Positions 44,196-55,260 of a DNA stretch of 64,000 nucleotides are shown piece by piece. This DNA is from Ophthalmolycus amberensis (Eukaryota > Chordata > Actinopteri > Perciformes > Zoarcidae): NCBI GenBank assembly GCA_024529925.1, contig JAFEUB010001050.1:966001-1030000 (forward strand), in the 5' to 3' direction. The notes beneath the pieces were generated by a model, which was not told the DNA's origin, did no database searches, and saw only the letters and a list, made by a program, of their open reading frames with translations. Within the stretch, counting starts at the first letter, position 1; every line of letters starts with the position of its first letter. Both the position numbers and the translations under genes were made by a program.

Positions 44196-47100
44196 GCCTA
44201 TACAGTATGGATCGGGCATTGACCAAAGCTCATGAAATATGCAGTTATGCAGATGGAGTCAGCGTGAGTGAATGCAGGCCATAGGGGGCTGATGTGGAGC
44301 AGCCCAAAGCTTCCCCCTCAACTGAACGGTCAGCTTTTTCAGGCGACAGAAACCTTCTGGTGTCACATTGAATCACTAAAATACAATAGTGCATGGTGTT
44401 CATTTTGTAAGCAACAAATTTGGAAGAAATACTCTACATCCGGAAACTCAGAATGAATGCTCATGTATCGTCTTTGGTGTAAATAGGTAAGTGTGTGCTA
44501 ATGATGTCAGTGTTATGTTCACAGCAGAGGTTTGCTCCAATGTGGCCAAAAATCCAGTTTACTGAAATCTTGTTCAGGTCTAAGAAAATCTCAAAAAAGA
44601 TAGTCGAGCATATAACCAATTGTTGTATTTATGCCGCCGTTTTACAGATTGACATGCTAATTAGTGAGCTTTTAAAGTGCTGGAAGGCGGTTTCTGTTAC
44701 CTTTGGGCAGAACCGGGTATTACCCTTGTTTCCAGTCTTTATGCTAAGCTAACAAAACAGGCTACGGGCTCCAACTATACATTTACCATACAAATATTAG
44801 AGAGGTATCAATCTTCTCATCTAACTATCGGCAAGAAAGCACATTCGCTTTTTCTCAAATTGTAATGACACCCTTTTTGCAAAGCTGCCTTCTTTACTCA
44901 TACGTCGTCATTTTGTGGCCGAATATCAATTGCAGTTATTTTAGCCTTGAATCAATTTCACTAAAATGCTTTCACCCAGAAGGGCGTTGACAAAAAAGAA
45001 GACAAAAAACGTTTTCTTTGACTAAGACGAGATTAAAATCAACCACAAAGGGTGAAGCTGACTAAGCATGACTAACACTGGAGTAAGACTGAATCTAAAA
45101 ATGGCTGACAGAATTAAAACCAAGAGTAAAAGATGGCGGTACATCTGTAAGACAACAACGTCTTGCAAAGGCAGTTCAGAGAAACCATCTTTCCACCGCT
45201 GTGTTTCATTTCTTCAAGCAGTTCAACTCGTGTTGGCCTCACCTCCTACACAACCTGCTCAGCCAGCCCGTTTGTGTCTGCCATGCGTTTGATGTTTTTC
45301 ACTCTTCCACACAGTCTTCGCTGAGGAGCGCCTACAATCCACCGCGCAGCGGGAGCGGCAGCGGTGTAACAGCACCCACATACGCGCTCAAGTCTGGAGT
45401 CTGAGGGTCGCCGGGGCCACGGATCAGCAGAAGTGAGCGATGTTGCAGAAAAAGCTTAGCAGTGTCCTACTGCAGATTTCCATCGCTTCATACATGCATA
45501 ATTCAATGTATTCTTTTCCCGTTCTATGGTCCTAAATATTCATGGGGGGGGGGGGGGGGGGGTAAGAGCTCAGGGCAAACTTGCTCAAAACTTGGCAAAT
45601 CGGTGAAAACTCGCTCCCTGCGACGTGCGTTGTGGCCGCAGTTGTTTTCGTCGCCCCCCCCCTTTTGCCTCAACAAGATCTACATCGCATATTGTGTTAT
45701 GCTACACCATCACCGGTGAATGGAATAATGAAGTCGCGGCTTGACACAGAGGCGGATGAAGGCATATTTGAACATTCAAGAGGGAGAGCGAGGGAGAGAA
45801 CATTCCCCAAAATTAATTTTCATCTCAGGGTTCATGCATATTTAATAGAGAGCGCTTGAATATCATAGGGTAATACTAGCCCGGCGTGCATACAGAGGCC
45901 GGGGCTGCGGAGAGAAAATAAACGACCGTGATCGTTGTCATGAGCAATAACTCTCTGTAGAGCTGGGAAACAAAATAGCCAGAAATGCTTTGATGAAGGA
46001 GAGCCGGAGAGGAGCAGGAGGGAGGGAAGAGGGAGAGAGAGAGAGCGACAGAAAGAGAGAGAGAGACGTAGCACGGCAAAGGAAAGCGAGTGAGACAGAA
46101 AGAAGCTGTAGTGGAGGTTAAATACTGGTGGAGCGATGGTCCCTTTGGATGCTGTGGCTGCCGCTGTCTTTGTTTTGCGGGGGGGGGGGGGGGGGGGGGG
46201 GGTCGAAGCGGGGGAGTATGAGATATGGGGATGGTTGAGGGGGAGGGGGGGGGGGGGACTGAGTGACAGTAGTTGACAAGCCCCGTGGACGGCATCCCAG
46301 GAGGCTCTGTGCCCCCCCACCCCTCCAACCCTCTTTTCAATGAGTAAACATCACAGCATCAGCACAAGGAGGCATGCCGTGCAAAGTGTGTACTACACAC
46401 ACACATATGCATGTTCTCACACACAAACACAAGTTTGCAGTCAGCGAGGGACGGAGTGAATACAAAGCCCCTTTTTTGTTTTTTTTCTTTTAAAACGCAC
46501 ATTAAACATTACAAAAAGCTGCTGTTACCAATAGTAACGCATATGCCGGTGTTGCTGATGAGCTTTGCCGGGTTAGCGCGCGGGTTTTCCACCTGTGCGC
46601 TGGAGGTAGCGCCGGCGTGCACTTTAAGCACAGCGTCTGCTCGTTAATGCCTCTGATGGGCTCATCCCGCATTCATCCCACGTTCGACCAAAAAAATGAA
46701 AAATAAAATGAGGCATGAAACAGCGTCGTCATGCTGAACAGAATTTTAATTACCGACCCTCTACCTCCCTTCCACGCGCACGCACTCTCCCAATTGGTCT
46801 GAAGAAGAGGTGGTGGTGGGGGGGGGGCTCCTTTGCGGGGTAGATGGTGCCATTAACGCGGCACTATCAGCGCGCGGGAAACAGCCAATATCAGCGTGCA
46901 CTATTAACAGCACGTGGAGCAGTTCAGCCACCTGAATGCAATACGAAAAACTGCAGAAAACTGTGTCCATCACTTTTCTAGAAAGGACAGAGGCAGCTGT
47001 CTTGTTCCACTGGAGAATTAAAAGCATTTAGAACTGAACGGGAGACACAGTGAGTATGTTAGATTTACAAGCAGAACCCACGGTAAATAACACAGAGTAA

Positions 47101-47788
47101 GCTCAGCACCCGCTCAGACTTCAAGTAGCTGAGATGTGAAGAGAAGTTAAAGACTGACGTCGATCTGAATAAACTTGCTTGATTAGGGCAGTTCTGCCCC
47201 CCCTTCCCCCATCCTCATCCCTCCCTCTGATCCCCAACCCCCCAACCCCCTCACCACCACGCCGAGCTCTCTGACAGCTCGGGGAGCCCCAGTAACTCAT
47301 CTCAGCCCCAGGAGCTCCGACACCCTTGTTTTATTTCCCATCCGCTAAATTGAGTCGTAAAGACTTGTAAAAATAACGACGGGCGTGGAGGGGCCGCGTT
47401 CCGTTTTTTTTTTTTTTAACTCCCCTCCCCTCCTTTACCACCCACTCCCTTTCTCTTTCCCATGACTCCCAGGTGGGCCGTTTGTCGATCCATTTAAAAA
47501 GCCGTGACACGTTAACAAGACCGATAGGGTATTTACGGGAACGCTGACCCCCCAAAGCACGTCCGAATTCGACGGTTTGATGCAGGTGTGTGCCACACTT
47601 AAATGTAGGCCCCTCGCTCCGTCTCGGGGGAAGGAGGTCGAGGCGGATCTGAGACGTGCAGACAGATGTGTGGGATGTGCTTATGCGCCGTCCTCCTGGG
47701 CCGCAGACCGAACACAGGGAACATGAACCTCGACCTCCACCAACACAGCAGCACAGAGCATGGGGTTAATCTTTAGGCCCAGTGTGAG

Positions 47789-47831
<43 letters not shown>

Positions 47832-48509
47832 TAAATCCCACTCAGGGCAAATCAATCTTTCATATTCTCCATTTCACACCTTTTACTCATTAACCATTTC
47901 AGCATTGATTGCTATTCCTGTGGCAGTTAACCCATGTTTAACAAAGGCAGTAAAATGAAGGGGGTGTTAAACGCAGTCGGTGGCAATGCAATTCATTAGG
48001 TGCAATTTGGTGAGCGTGTACCTCATAAATCATCTGTTGGGTGGTAGCACTGCACCACTGTACAGTATTGGGGGGGGTATGGCATCGGCAGAATAATGTA
48101 ACCCGATCTGTAAAATCCTTTATCCCTGAAGCACGCTATTGCTCCGAGCAACCGGAGTACAATAGAGCCACGAAGAGAGAGGACGTGAGTTATACAACCC
48201 TGTTAACATGCATAAAAAATGGCTGCATTAAAAAATGCAAAAGTCCTGCAGCATTTTATCGCACCCCTTTATTGAAGTTTTTTTTCGACTCAGCTAGGAT
48301 TTCTGCACTTGGAGAAAAAAAACATCCATTCAACTTATTGTTCAGGGGAGACAAATTCCACCGGACAAGTTTGACGCAGAGTGAGGTGGACTGCTCCTAC
48401 TCAGATGGTCAGCCCTTGTGGACTGATGGAGCGTGCTTTTCCTCCTTGTAAAGGCTGATGTCCAGGACTCCAGCTTCTCTCCCGGGATTAAGCCACAACC
48501 TTCTCGTAA

Positions 48510-48585
<76 letters not shown>

Positions 48586-49240
48586 GCACACGTGTGCCCT
48601 TGCACATGCATACATGCCTGCCCCCCCCAGGCAGGTATAACTCGCACTTTTATCTCCTTCAGGGCTCGGCCATGTGTGAAGGAGGGACACGCTCAGTCTA
48701 CTGGTAAAAGCTTTACGTGCCGGAGGTGTCACTATGGATCTCTTGTCACGGATCGGCACTGAGCGAGAGGGACGACTGACACTCGTTTCCATGGAGAAGG
48801 TTTGAGGTGACGTACGAAAGCACTCTCTCTCTCTTGCAGCCATATCGGAGGTCGGCTACTGGCAGCAGCAGCTGGGATTAGTTCATCGCGTGTCCAACGG
48901 TGTGTTCCATTCACCACCCGAGTTGACAGCGTTCCAGAGTCGGAAAAGTTAGCATTGCCACTCCTTTGGGACAGTGTTGTGTGTGTGCGACTGATTTAAA
49001 GAGACACTAATAGGAGAGAAGTGCAAATCAACAGTGTATTGCTACAGCTTTCACTGTGGTTGATGCCTGCAGCAGCCATCTTTTCTGAATCTAATATACA
49101 CATATATCTTTTTCCCTGCCGCAATAGCACAGCCCACATTGATGTCCATTTTCGTTTCAGACTAGTTTGATTTGTGGGCACGATCTATAAATGCTTTATC
49201 ATAATTCCATACAAAACTTCATCTGTTCTGGGGTACAGTT
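42940..49240. other. intergenic stretch, no gene supported
   Basis: I see no convincing exon. It holds CA/GT microsatellites at 43706-43738, 44156-44192, 47790-47829 and 48511-48576. Poly-G runs lie at 45544-45562 (19 G) and 46179-46202 (24 G), with more G-rich sequence to 46258. Proline- or serine-rich frames near 45832-46340 are shadows of the G-rich tracts. Confidence 0.5.
44695..44850 (+). repeat. second copy (3' part) of the TTATGCTAAGCTAAC repeat
   Basis: Shares TTTATGCTAAGCTAAC with the repeat at 3712-3995 and continues AGAGGTATCAATCTTCTCAT then CTAACTATCGGCAAGAAAGC, which I recognise as the distal part of the same perciform repeat family. Confidence 0.65.
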
Positions 49241-49244
49241 AGAC

Positions 49245-49637
49245 TTATACAAGTTCAAAAGTCATTGTATAACCCAGACTTAAGTCTGTCAAATTGAACA
49301 TGAACAATATTTTATGAAAGTCTTCTTTCAGATTTTCTGCCTCTTTCCGTACCTTTACAACTTGTTCATTGATTATGTTGTCTTCCTTGTCTTTCTTCTT
49401 TAATATTCTCTTCTTGTTTTCTTCTTCAGTGACAATGTCCTCCATGCACAGAGGCCGATATCTCCTTTTCTTTGTTTCCTCACGCTCGTCGTCTGCTCTC
49501 CCACATGCATAGTCATCGTCCTGTGCAGACGCATCTTTTCCTTCAGCTTCTAGGGAGGTTGGATCAGATGTTCGATTTTCTTTTTTGGTACATGCTTCTT
49601 GTCCTTCAGGAGGCACTGGAGAAGACGGTGAAGACAT
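49245..49637 (-). CDS. unidentified 130-residue charged, possibly coiled-coil protein
   Basis: I do not recognise this ORF. From the ATG at 49637 it encodes 130 residues. The start is Ser/Pro-rich and acidic (MSSPSSPVPPEGQE). The middle is strongly charged (DDEREETKKRRYRPL, then EEENKKRILKKKDKEDN) and could form a coiled coil, and the tail is hydrophobic. On the same strand, a TATA-like box (TATAAGT) lies at 49691-49697, about 55 bp before the ATG. No splice partner, polyadenylation signal or neighbouring exon is evident. An ORF of this length also arises by chance in 64 kb, so it may be a first exon, a retrocopy, a transposon relic or nothing. Confidence 0.25.
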   Translation of the reverse strand: MSSPSSPVPPEGQEACTKKENRTSDPTSLEAEGKDASAQDDDYACGRADDEREETKKRRYRPLCMEDIVTEEENKKRILKKKDKEDNIINEQVVKVRKEAENLKEDFHKILFMFNLTDLSLGYTMTFELV

Positions 49638-49976
49638 TTTCAAGCAAAGGTATTTGTGTGTGAAGCAGATAAAATGGAGCGCATATCCCTACTTATATGA
49701 TCACACTGCTTACGCAAATCAGGCTTGAGCAAATATGCCCCGGTCCAAATTTATGGGATGAAAATCCGAGCACGACGCTTAGATCGCAGCTCAGCAGGTG
49801 TTGATTTCACATGACATGAAAGTACAGTCTAGTTGGACTCGATGCTAACTTGCGCAAGCTAGGCTAACTATAGCTTCCACTTGCCAGAGGTATACAAACT
49901 AATTTTGAATGTTGTAGATAGATGTGGCTTTACTCACTAACATCAGTACTTTAATAATAGTAATTATTATACTAAA

Positions 49977-50135
49977 AGAACCGACAACTTTATTTCTATA
50001 GCGCATTTCATAATACAACACCATATAGGTGCAAAGATAACCAATCATGAAACGCAAAAAATGTAAAAGAACAACAAACACAGAAAATGGAATAAAAACA
50101 GGGATTTAAAGAAGTGGTCAAACATAGAGAGATAA
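49977..50135 (-). mobile_element. LINE 3' UTR remnant
   Basis: ACTTTATTTCTATAGCGCAT and the following TTTCATAATACAACACCATA resemble the 3' UTR of the LINE at 1273 (TTTATTTGTATAGCACATTT). This 3' end is shared by several fish LINE and SINE families. No coding part is preserved. Confidence 0.5.
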
Positions 50136-50659
50136 AACAAAATGCAAAATAACTGATTATGTTTCATGCCTTCGCCTGAGGGACAAATATTGCTCCTGGG
50201 AAGGTGATGAAGTCACTCTGCATAATAATTAGCCACGTGCTTCTGTTTGTTGCAGGGACAGTGTGTGTTTTCGAAGCAATGGGAGTTTGTTTTCGGGTTA
50301 ACTGGCTGTCAGACAAATGGGCTTTTGCTCCAATGGGACATTTTTCAGACTATTGTTTTTTTTAATGGGCTGCTGGAACAATGGCATCAGTCCACTACCC
50401 GAGGCGTAAAGCTGAGATGCAGTTTCCAAAACTAAAATTGTACAAAAACAGTTTTAACCAAAAACAAATGAAATAAACATTTGCAGCTGCAGTGTGATCA
50501 TAGTTAATATTTCTTACACAATAAGTCAGAAGAGCTCAAATTTTAGTTTGACTTTGTGACAAAGTGGGTGAGAACACACCATTTGTCCCATAGTGTATTC
50601 ATCTATAAATCTAAACAAAATGTAAACCATAAACAAGTGTGGGCTATCTAAAGGGGTGC

Positions 50660-50882
50660 TGTAAATTATAAGTTTGGTCTGTTAACTAGTGAGTCAGTAA
50701 TTGGTGTCACCTGCACTCATGGTAGGAACTATATCCGGCTGATAGGAGGCTCTATATAAGGAGAGGACTTTGACTGAACAGGAGAGGGAAGACCAGTGGG
50801 TAGCTGTGTGCACGGGATTATGGTACTGGAAGATGAGTTAAGGGTTCAATTAAGCTAAGTTAAATGTTTGTTTTGTTTGTAT
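50660..50882 (+). mobile_element. left part of a probable solo LTR, with TATA box
   Basis: GGCTCTATATAAGGAGAGGA (about 50749-50768) looks like the TATA box and transcript start of a retrotransposon LTR. After removing the GC-rich insertion at 50883-54059, this sequence would continue into AATAAA and GTGTCTGCCTCCTACCA (54060-54160), which looks like the R-U5 part of an LTR. I could not define the outer ends or a target duplication. Confidence 0.35.
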
Positions 50883-51220
50883 ATTCACTAGCTTAGGCCC
50901 CACCTCGGCCGGCGGTTTGGTCAGCTGGAGAGTTTCTAGGGATGGTTGGTGGAGGGTAGCCTGGCGAAGCGGTTGGGGGAAAGGCTAGGTTGAGGGTCCA
51001 CTGCGGCTCCCGGGCCTTGCAAACCCCCCCCGGTCCATGTGGGACAGAAGTGACTGTGGGGGAAAATGAATGGAGTGGTTTAAAGAGAGGGAGGGAGGGT
51101 GGGTGCGAAGGCGTGGCAGGCCGAGCTATGGTGGCCGTGGGTATTTGTAGGGTGTGGCCGGAAGTGCCCCCGTGGAGGTGTGGCCCTGCTCCTGAAATTC
51201 AGCTAAGATTTATCTCCAAT
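50883..51220 (-). mobile_element. short unit of a GC-rich head-to-tail element pair
   Basis: This 338-bp unit consists of end block A (50883-51028), 70 bp of unique sequence, and end block B (51099-51220). Block A is identical over 146 bp to 51219-51364 and block B is identical over 122 bp to 53938-54059. It therefore has the same two ends as the long unit that abuts it directly, with the interior missing, like a non-autonomous derivative. The minus strand is chosen because the long unit's ORF is on that strand. Confidence 0.75.
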
Positions 51221-51910
51221 TCACTAGCTTAGGCCCCACCTCGGCCGGCGGTTTGGTCAGCTGGAGAGTTTCTAGGGATGGTTGGTGGAGGGTAGCCTGG
51301 CGAAGCGGTTGGGGGAAAGGCTAGGTTGAGGGTCCACTGCGGCTCCCGGGCCTTGCAAACCCCCAAAATCAGCTTGTGCGCTGGTCGGCAAGATCGAGCG
51401 GGGATTTGTGGGTCTAAGGACGGCGTTGGATATGGCCGACCCGATGTTGGCCGGGTGTCTGCAGCGGGCTGAACTTCCGGAATGGGAACCGAGAAGCCAT
51501 GGCGTTGCGGTGGCCCAGACGTGAGCTGCGTCGAGGACGCGCCCTCGGCGGACAGGTGTCGCAGCGTCATTTGATGATCGGGTAACCGACTGCTGGTTGT
51601 CAGGAGGTTAAGGAATAGACTTGCTGGCTCGTCCGCGGCCCCACGTGATGGCTGCGGCTACTATTGGTCCGATTTCATGGCATGGGGGGGGGGGGGGGGG
51701 GGGGCCGACTTGGCATCTGCTTGCGAGATCCGAGGCTGGTCCACTGCGATGTCGTCCGCCGTGGAGAACCCCCAAAAGGCGGCAGAGGGAGCGGCATCGT
51801 TGTTGGCCCCTGTGTGGGTCCATCGCTGGAAGTGGCGGGGTGGGGCCACTGGCATCCCGGTGCCCGGTGTCCCAGCAAGTTGCTGTGGTTGCTGGAAGTA
51901 GTGGTGTGGT

Positions 51911-53005
51911 CCCTGGGCCGGCGGCGGGGCCGTATGGCGGCTGGTTTGGGGGAAGGGGGGGGGAGCGTGGTGCCGAGAGGTAGAGGATGGCTAGTTGGAA
52001 AGTAGGAAAAGAGGAGGTGGGAACTGGCATCCCGGTGCCAGGAAACTGCGTGGTAGGAAAAGGGGGATAGGGGGGGAGGACAGGGGAGAAGGAACCCGGC
52101 AACCCGGTGCCGGGGTGGGGAGCAGAGGGAAAGGCATGTGTGGCGGGGAACGTGGGATAGGGGGGGGGGGGACGGCGGAGAGGGAGCCTGGCAACCCGGT
52201 GCCAGGGATGTGTGTAGAGGGAAAGGCATGAGTGGTAGGAAAAGTGGGATAGGGGGGAGGGACACGGGAGAGAAAACCCGGCACCCCGGTGCCGGGGTGG
52301 GGAGCAGAGGAAGTGCGGTGAGGGGGAATAGCGAAAGTACAGGCAGAAGGAACCAAGCTGGAAGGTGCAGAGGATCCTGCGGGAGTAGGGAGGAAAGGCT
52401 CCTTCTCGTTCTCTCTTCTCTTCTTCCTTACCTTCTTTATCTCCTTCCTCGTCTTTTCTTCTCTTCTGGTACTTGGGCAAGGGGGGGGGGGGGCTACCGT
52501 CCCTGGGCCGGCGGCGGGGCCGTATGGCGGCCGGTTTGGGGGGAGGAGGGGGGGGGGGGGGAGGCGCCGTGGTGCCGAGAGGCAGAGGATGGCCTGGTTG
52601 GAAAGTAGGAAAAGAGGAGGTGGGAACTGGCATCCCGGTGCCAGGAAACTGCGTGGTAGGAAAAGGGGGATAGGGGGGGAGGACAGGGGAGAAGGAACCC
52701 GGCAACCCGGTGCCGGGGTGGGGAGCAGAGGGAGAGGCATGTGTGGCGGGGAACGTGGGATAGGGGGGGGGGGGGGGGGGGACGGCGGAGAGGGAGCCTG
52801 ACAACCCGGTGCCAGGGATGTGTGTAGAAGAAAAGGCATGTGTGGTAGGAAGAGTGGGATAGGGGGGAGGGACACGGGAGAGAAAACCCGGCAGCCCGGT
52901 GCCGGGGTGGGGAGCAGAGGAAGTGTGGTGAGAGGGGATAGTGAAAGTACAGGCAGAAGGAACACAGCTGGAAGGAGCAGAAGGATCCTGCGGGAATAGG
53001 GAGGA
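51911..53005. repeat. ~600-bp tandem duplication of a ~95-bp minisatellite
   Basis: Segments 51911-52395 and 52501-53005 are near-identical and offset by 590-603 bp, the offset drifting with poly-G length. Each contains several sub-repeats carrying GGCAACCCGGTGCC or CATCCCGGTGCC, spaced about 90-100 bp apart with GTGGGATAGGGGGG between. The proline-rich minus-strand frame of up to 554 codons across this area is a by-product of C-rich repeat units. Confidence 0.85.
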
Positions 53006-53199
53006 GGGGAGAGGTGGCAATCCGGAGCGGCCATGAATCCGGGGGTTTGCTCGGGATGGAGGAGAGGGACACCGTGAAACTGGCAACCTGGAACGGCGAG
53101 GCCGGCGGGGCGGGGCTTGGTGGTGCGTGGTTGCGTCACTGACGGAGCGCCCGTGTGTTTCAGCTGGGGAGTCGGTCGCTGCGTGGCGAGACACCGTGG

Positions 53200-53912
53200 C
53201 GGCGGAGAGGAGTTGGAACAATTTCGCTTTCTTGTCGCGGAGCTTGTGTGTGATCCCCTTCTCCTGCAGCACCGTTAGCAGGCGCGCTACGGTCCAGGCG
53301 GCGAACCTGGCCGGTTCTGTTCCGCTGGGAGATCCGGTCGGGGCGCGCGCGCCGTGGCGGCGGCTTCGAGCGCGACGTACGGGGAAGCTGGAGCCGATGG
53401 AAGCCGGGCTGTCGGAGGTTTGTGCCTGAGCGCTGCGCCCGGAACTAGCGGAAGAAGAGGGGGAAGACGTCCGCCTCCGTGGCCGGCGTTACGGGGGCGG
53501 CGGATCGCCGTCTGCTGCGGAGTTTTGCCGGGGCGTGACGTGGCTCGCTAGAAGATGACGGTCGGTCTGGGTCCCCGTACTGGCGGATTGCCCGGAGGGA
53601 GGGAATCCGTTCGATGGATGTGGCTGGTCGGCGGGTTCGGCTGCGTTGGGCCGCCTGGGCGATCTCGGAGGCGATCGATGGTGTCTGGAAGCCCTGCCTC
53701 GGTGGGGTGCGTCCCCGGGATGTGCGGGCGGCGGCTGGGGGGGCGAGCTGTTCGTCGTCGTCGGAAGGCCCGTCATCGGAAGGCCCGGTTGGTAGCAGGT
53801 CCATGCCGGCGAGGTAAGGAATATCCCTTTCCTGTTCTGCGGTTTGCTTCTGTTCTGCGTATTGCTTTGCTGCGTGGCGTTGTACGGTTTGGCGTTGTAC
53901 GGTTTGGTGCAT
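53200..53912 (-). pseudogene. transposon ORF remnant with SAP-like motif, frameshifted
   Basis: One frame runs from 53912 (in-frame Met at about 53806) to a TAG at 53445. It encodes a Ser/Pro/Arg-rich, acidic-to-basic region (LLPTGPSDDGPSDDDEQL and later IPSLRAIRQYG). A second frame is open from about 53487 downwards. It contains AAWTVARLLTVLQEKGI followed by KLRDKKAKLFQLL, a helix-turn-helix pattern that resembles a SAP DNA-binding motif. The two frames overlap at 53445-53487, so a single indel there would explain the break. The downstream part runs into the proline-rich minisatellite. The SAP assignment is by eye and tentative. Confidence 0.45.
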
Positions 53913-54059
53913 TTGCTTCGTGTTTTTGCTTTGCTTCGTGGGTGCGAAGGCGTGGCAGGCCGAGCTATGGTGGCCGTGGGTATTTGTAGGGTGTGGCCGG
54001 AAGTGCCCCCGTGGAGGTGTGGCCCTGCTCCTGAAATTCAGCTAAGATTTATCTCCAAT

Positions 54060-54170
54060 ATGTTTGGTAACACGTGTCGCAGGGCACTTTTTATAAATAA
54101 AACACCTTTTGATATTGGAAGAAAGTCTCTCGTGTCTGCCTCCTACCACTTCAGAAGCCGCTCAGGTCAG
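54060..54170 (+). mobile_element. right part of a probable solo LTR with AATAAA
   Basis: AATAAA lies at about 54094-54099 and is followed by AAGTCTCTCGTGTCTGCCTC, a typical R-U5 style for fish LTR elements. Read together with 50660-50882 it suggests an LTR interrupted by the GC-rich element pair. No internal retroelement genes are present. Confidence 0.35.
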
Positions 54171-54239
54171 GTTTCACCACAGACTTTAACCAAAAGTTCT
54201 GCTGCTGCTGCGTCTTCTGCGTTTAGTGTAGGATGATGT

Positions 54240-55125
54240 CCCTGAAGATATAAACTCCCAGCAAACATCTCCGACACTGGTGTTAGTGGTAATCGCTGGG
54301 CTGAGTGGAGTCATTTGCTCTCCTCGTTTGGCTGCCGGCTAGTAAGCTCGGCACCAAAGCAAAGAGCCACTGTTTACTAAAGATAAGTGAGCTGAAGCTT
54401 CCAGCTATGCATTGTGGTGCACTGAAGTGGTAATCAGGATCAAAGAGACATGCGGCTAAAACACAACACAGTTTACAGTGACCTACAGTATGTCTGAAGA
54501 CAGGCCACCTTATCAGACTGCAGTATCCTGCAGCAACATCACAAGAATGCGTTTTTTTCTTCAGGATTTGTTCTTTTTCCTTCCTTGGATATTCTATTAT
54601 GCACACAATTTTCCTCTGGACCTCCACGATGCTGGCTGACAGGCTGGCTATGTCGATTTGTGGGACACCTACAAAGCCCTGAAATAAAAAAGCAGGAAGA
54701 AAGAAAAGCTGTCAACTTCATGGTCCCATAGAGACAGACAGGTCTGGTTCTCTCCAGTGAGTGAATAAGCTGTGCTGCTTGTCTTATTTTTTTCTTTTTC
54801 TTTTCTTTCAGTGAATAAAAGGGACACACATGCGCTGTCTGCAAGGAGAAAATAGAGTATCATCCTGAACTCGAGGAACACGACTCAAAAGAGCTTGTAA
54901 TATTTTTGGCACTTCAGAAAAATCTTTGATTTAATCGGAAAGTAACTATTTTTTATCCTGTGTTTCCATGGAAACAAGTGAAGTTGGGGCAGGGGCAGAA
55001 TAGGCAGGGGGGCCTGATAAGGGGAGGAAGCGAGAGGAGGGGAAGGGGGGAGGAGTGATGAGGGAGGGGTAGTTCCTTTAGGGGTAGTTCATTTAGGAAT
55101 TGAGGGGAGGGATAAAGGGATGAGG
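54240..55125. other. intergenic sequence, no gene seen
   Basis: No recognisable feature apart from purine-rich sequence at about 55000-55070 that precedes the ORF1 element. Confidence 0.5.
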
Positions 55126-55260
55126 ATTAGCTGTCACAATGAAGAAAAGGTGTCTGTCCTGTAGCTTTCCCCTCTCTCTGAGTGGAAGGAGTGTGGAGCT
55201 GAAGGAGCGTGTTTGAGAGCGTTAAAATAGCGATTTTTCGATCTTTTTCTTCACTGGGTA

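Larger units (their letters stand above)
51219..54059 (-). mobile_element. long unit of the GC-rich element (unclassified, SAP-like ORF)
   Basis: The unit starts with block A' (51219-51364) and ends with block B' (53938-54059), each 100% identical to the blocks of the short unit. Between them lie 2.57 kb of GC-rich DNA with poly-G runs (21 G at 51684-51704), a tandem duplication of about 600 bp, and minus-strand coding remnants. I see no transposase, integrase or reverse transcriptase motif. There are no terminal inverted repeats and no TSD longer than a possible AT. It appears recent, given the perfect end identity. Confidence 0.7.

Noticed and set aside
51608..53272. 554-codon proline-rich minus-strand frame, and the overlapping 382-codon frame
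   Set aside because: Most of the frame is C-rich tandem repeat that is open in several frames at once. Only the first part overlaps the SAP-like remnant, which is annotated separately.
50883..54059. The A/B blocks as LTRs of a retrotransposon
   Set aside because: The order is A-B-A'-B' with A and B different, and a whole AB unit abuts the other. No primer-binding site or polyprotein lies between, so tandem related elements fit better.
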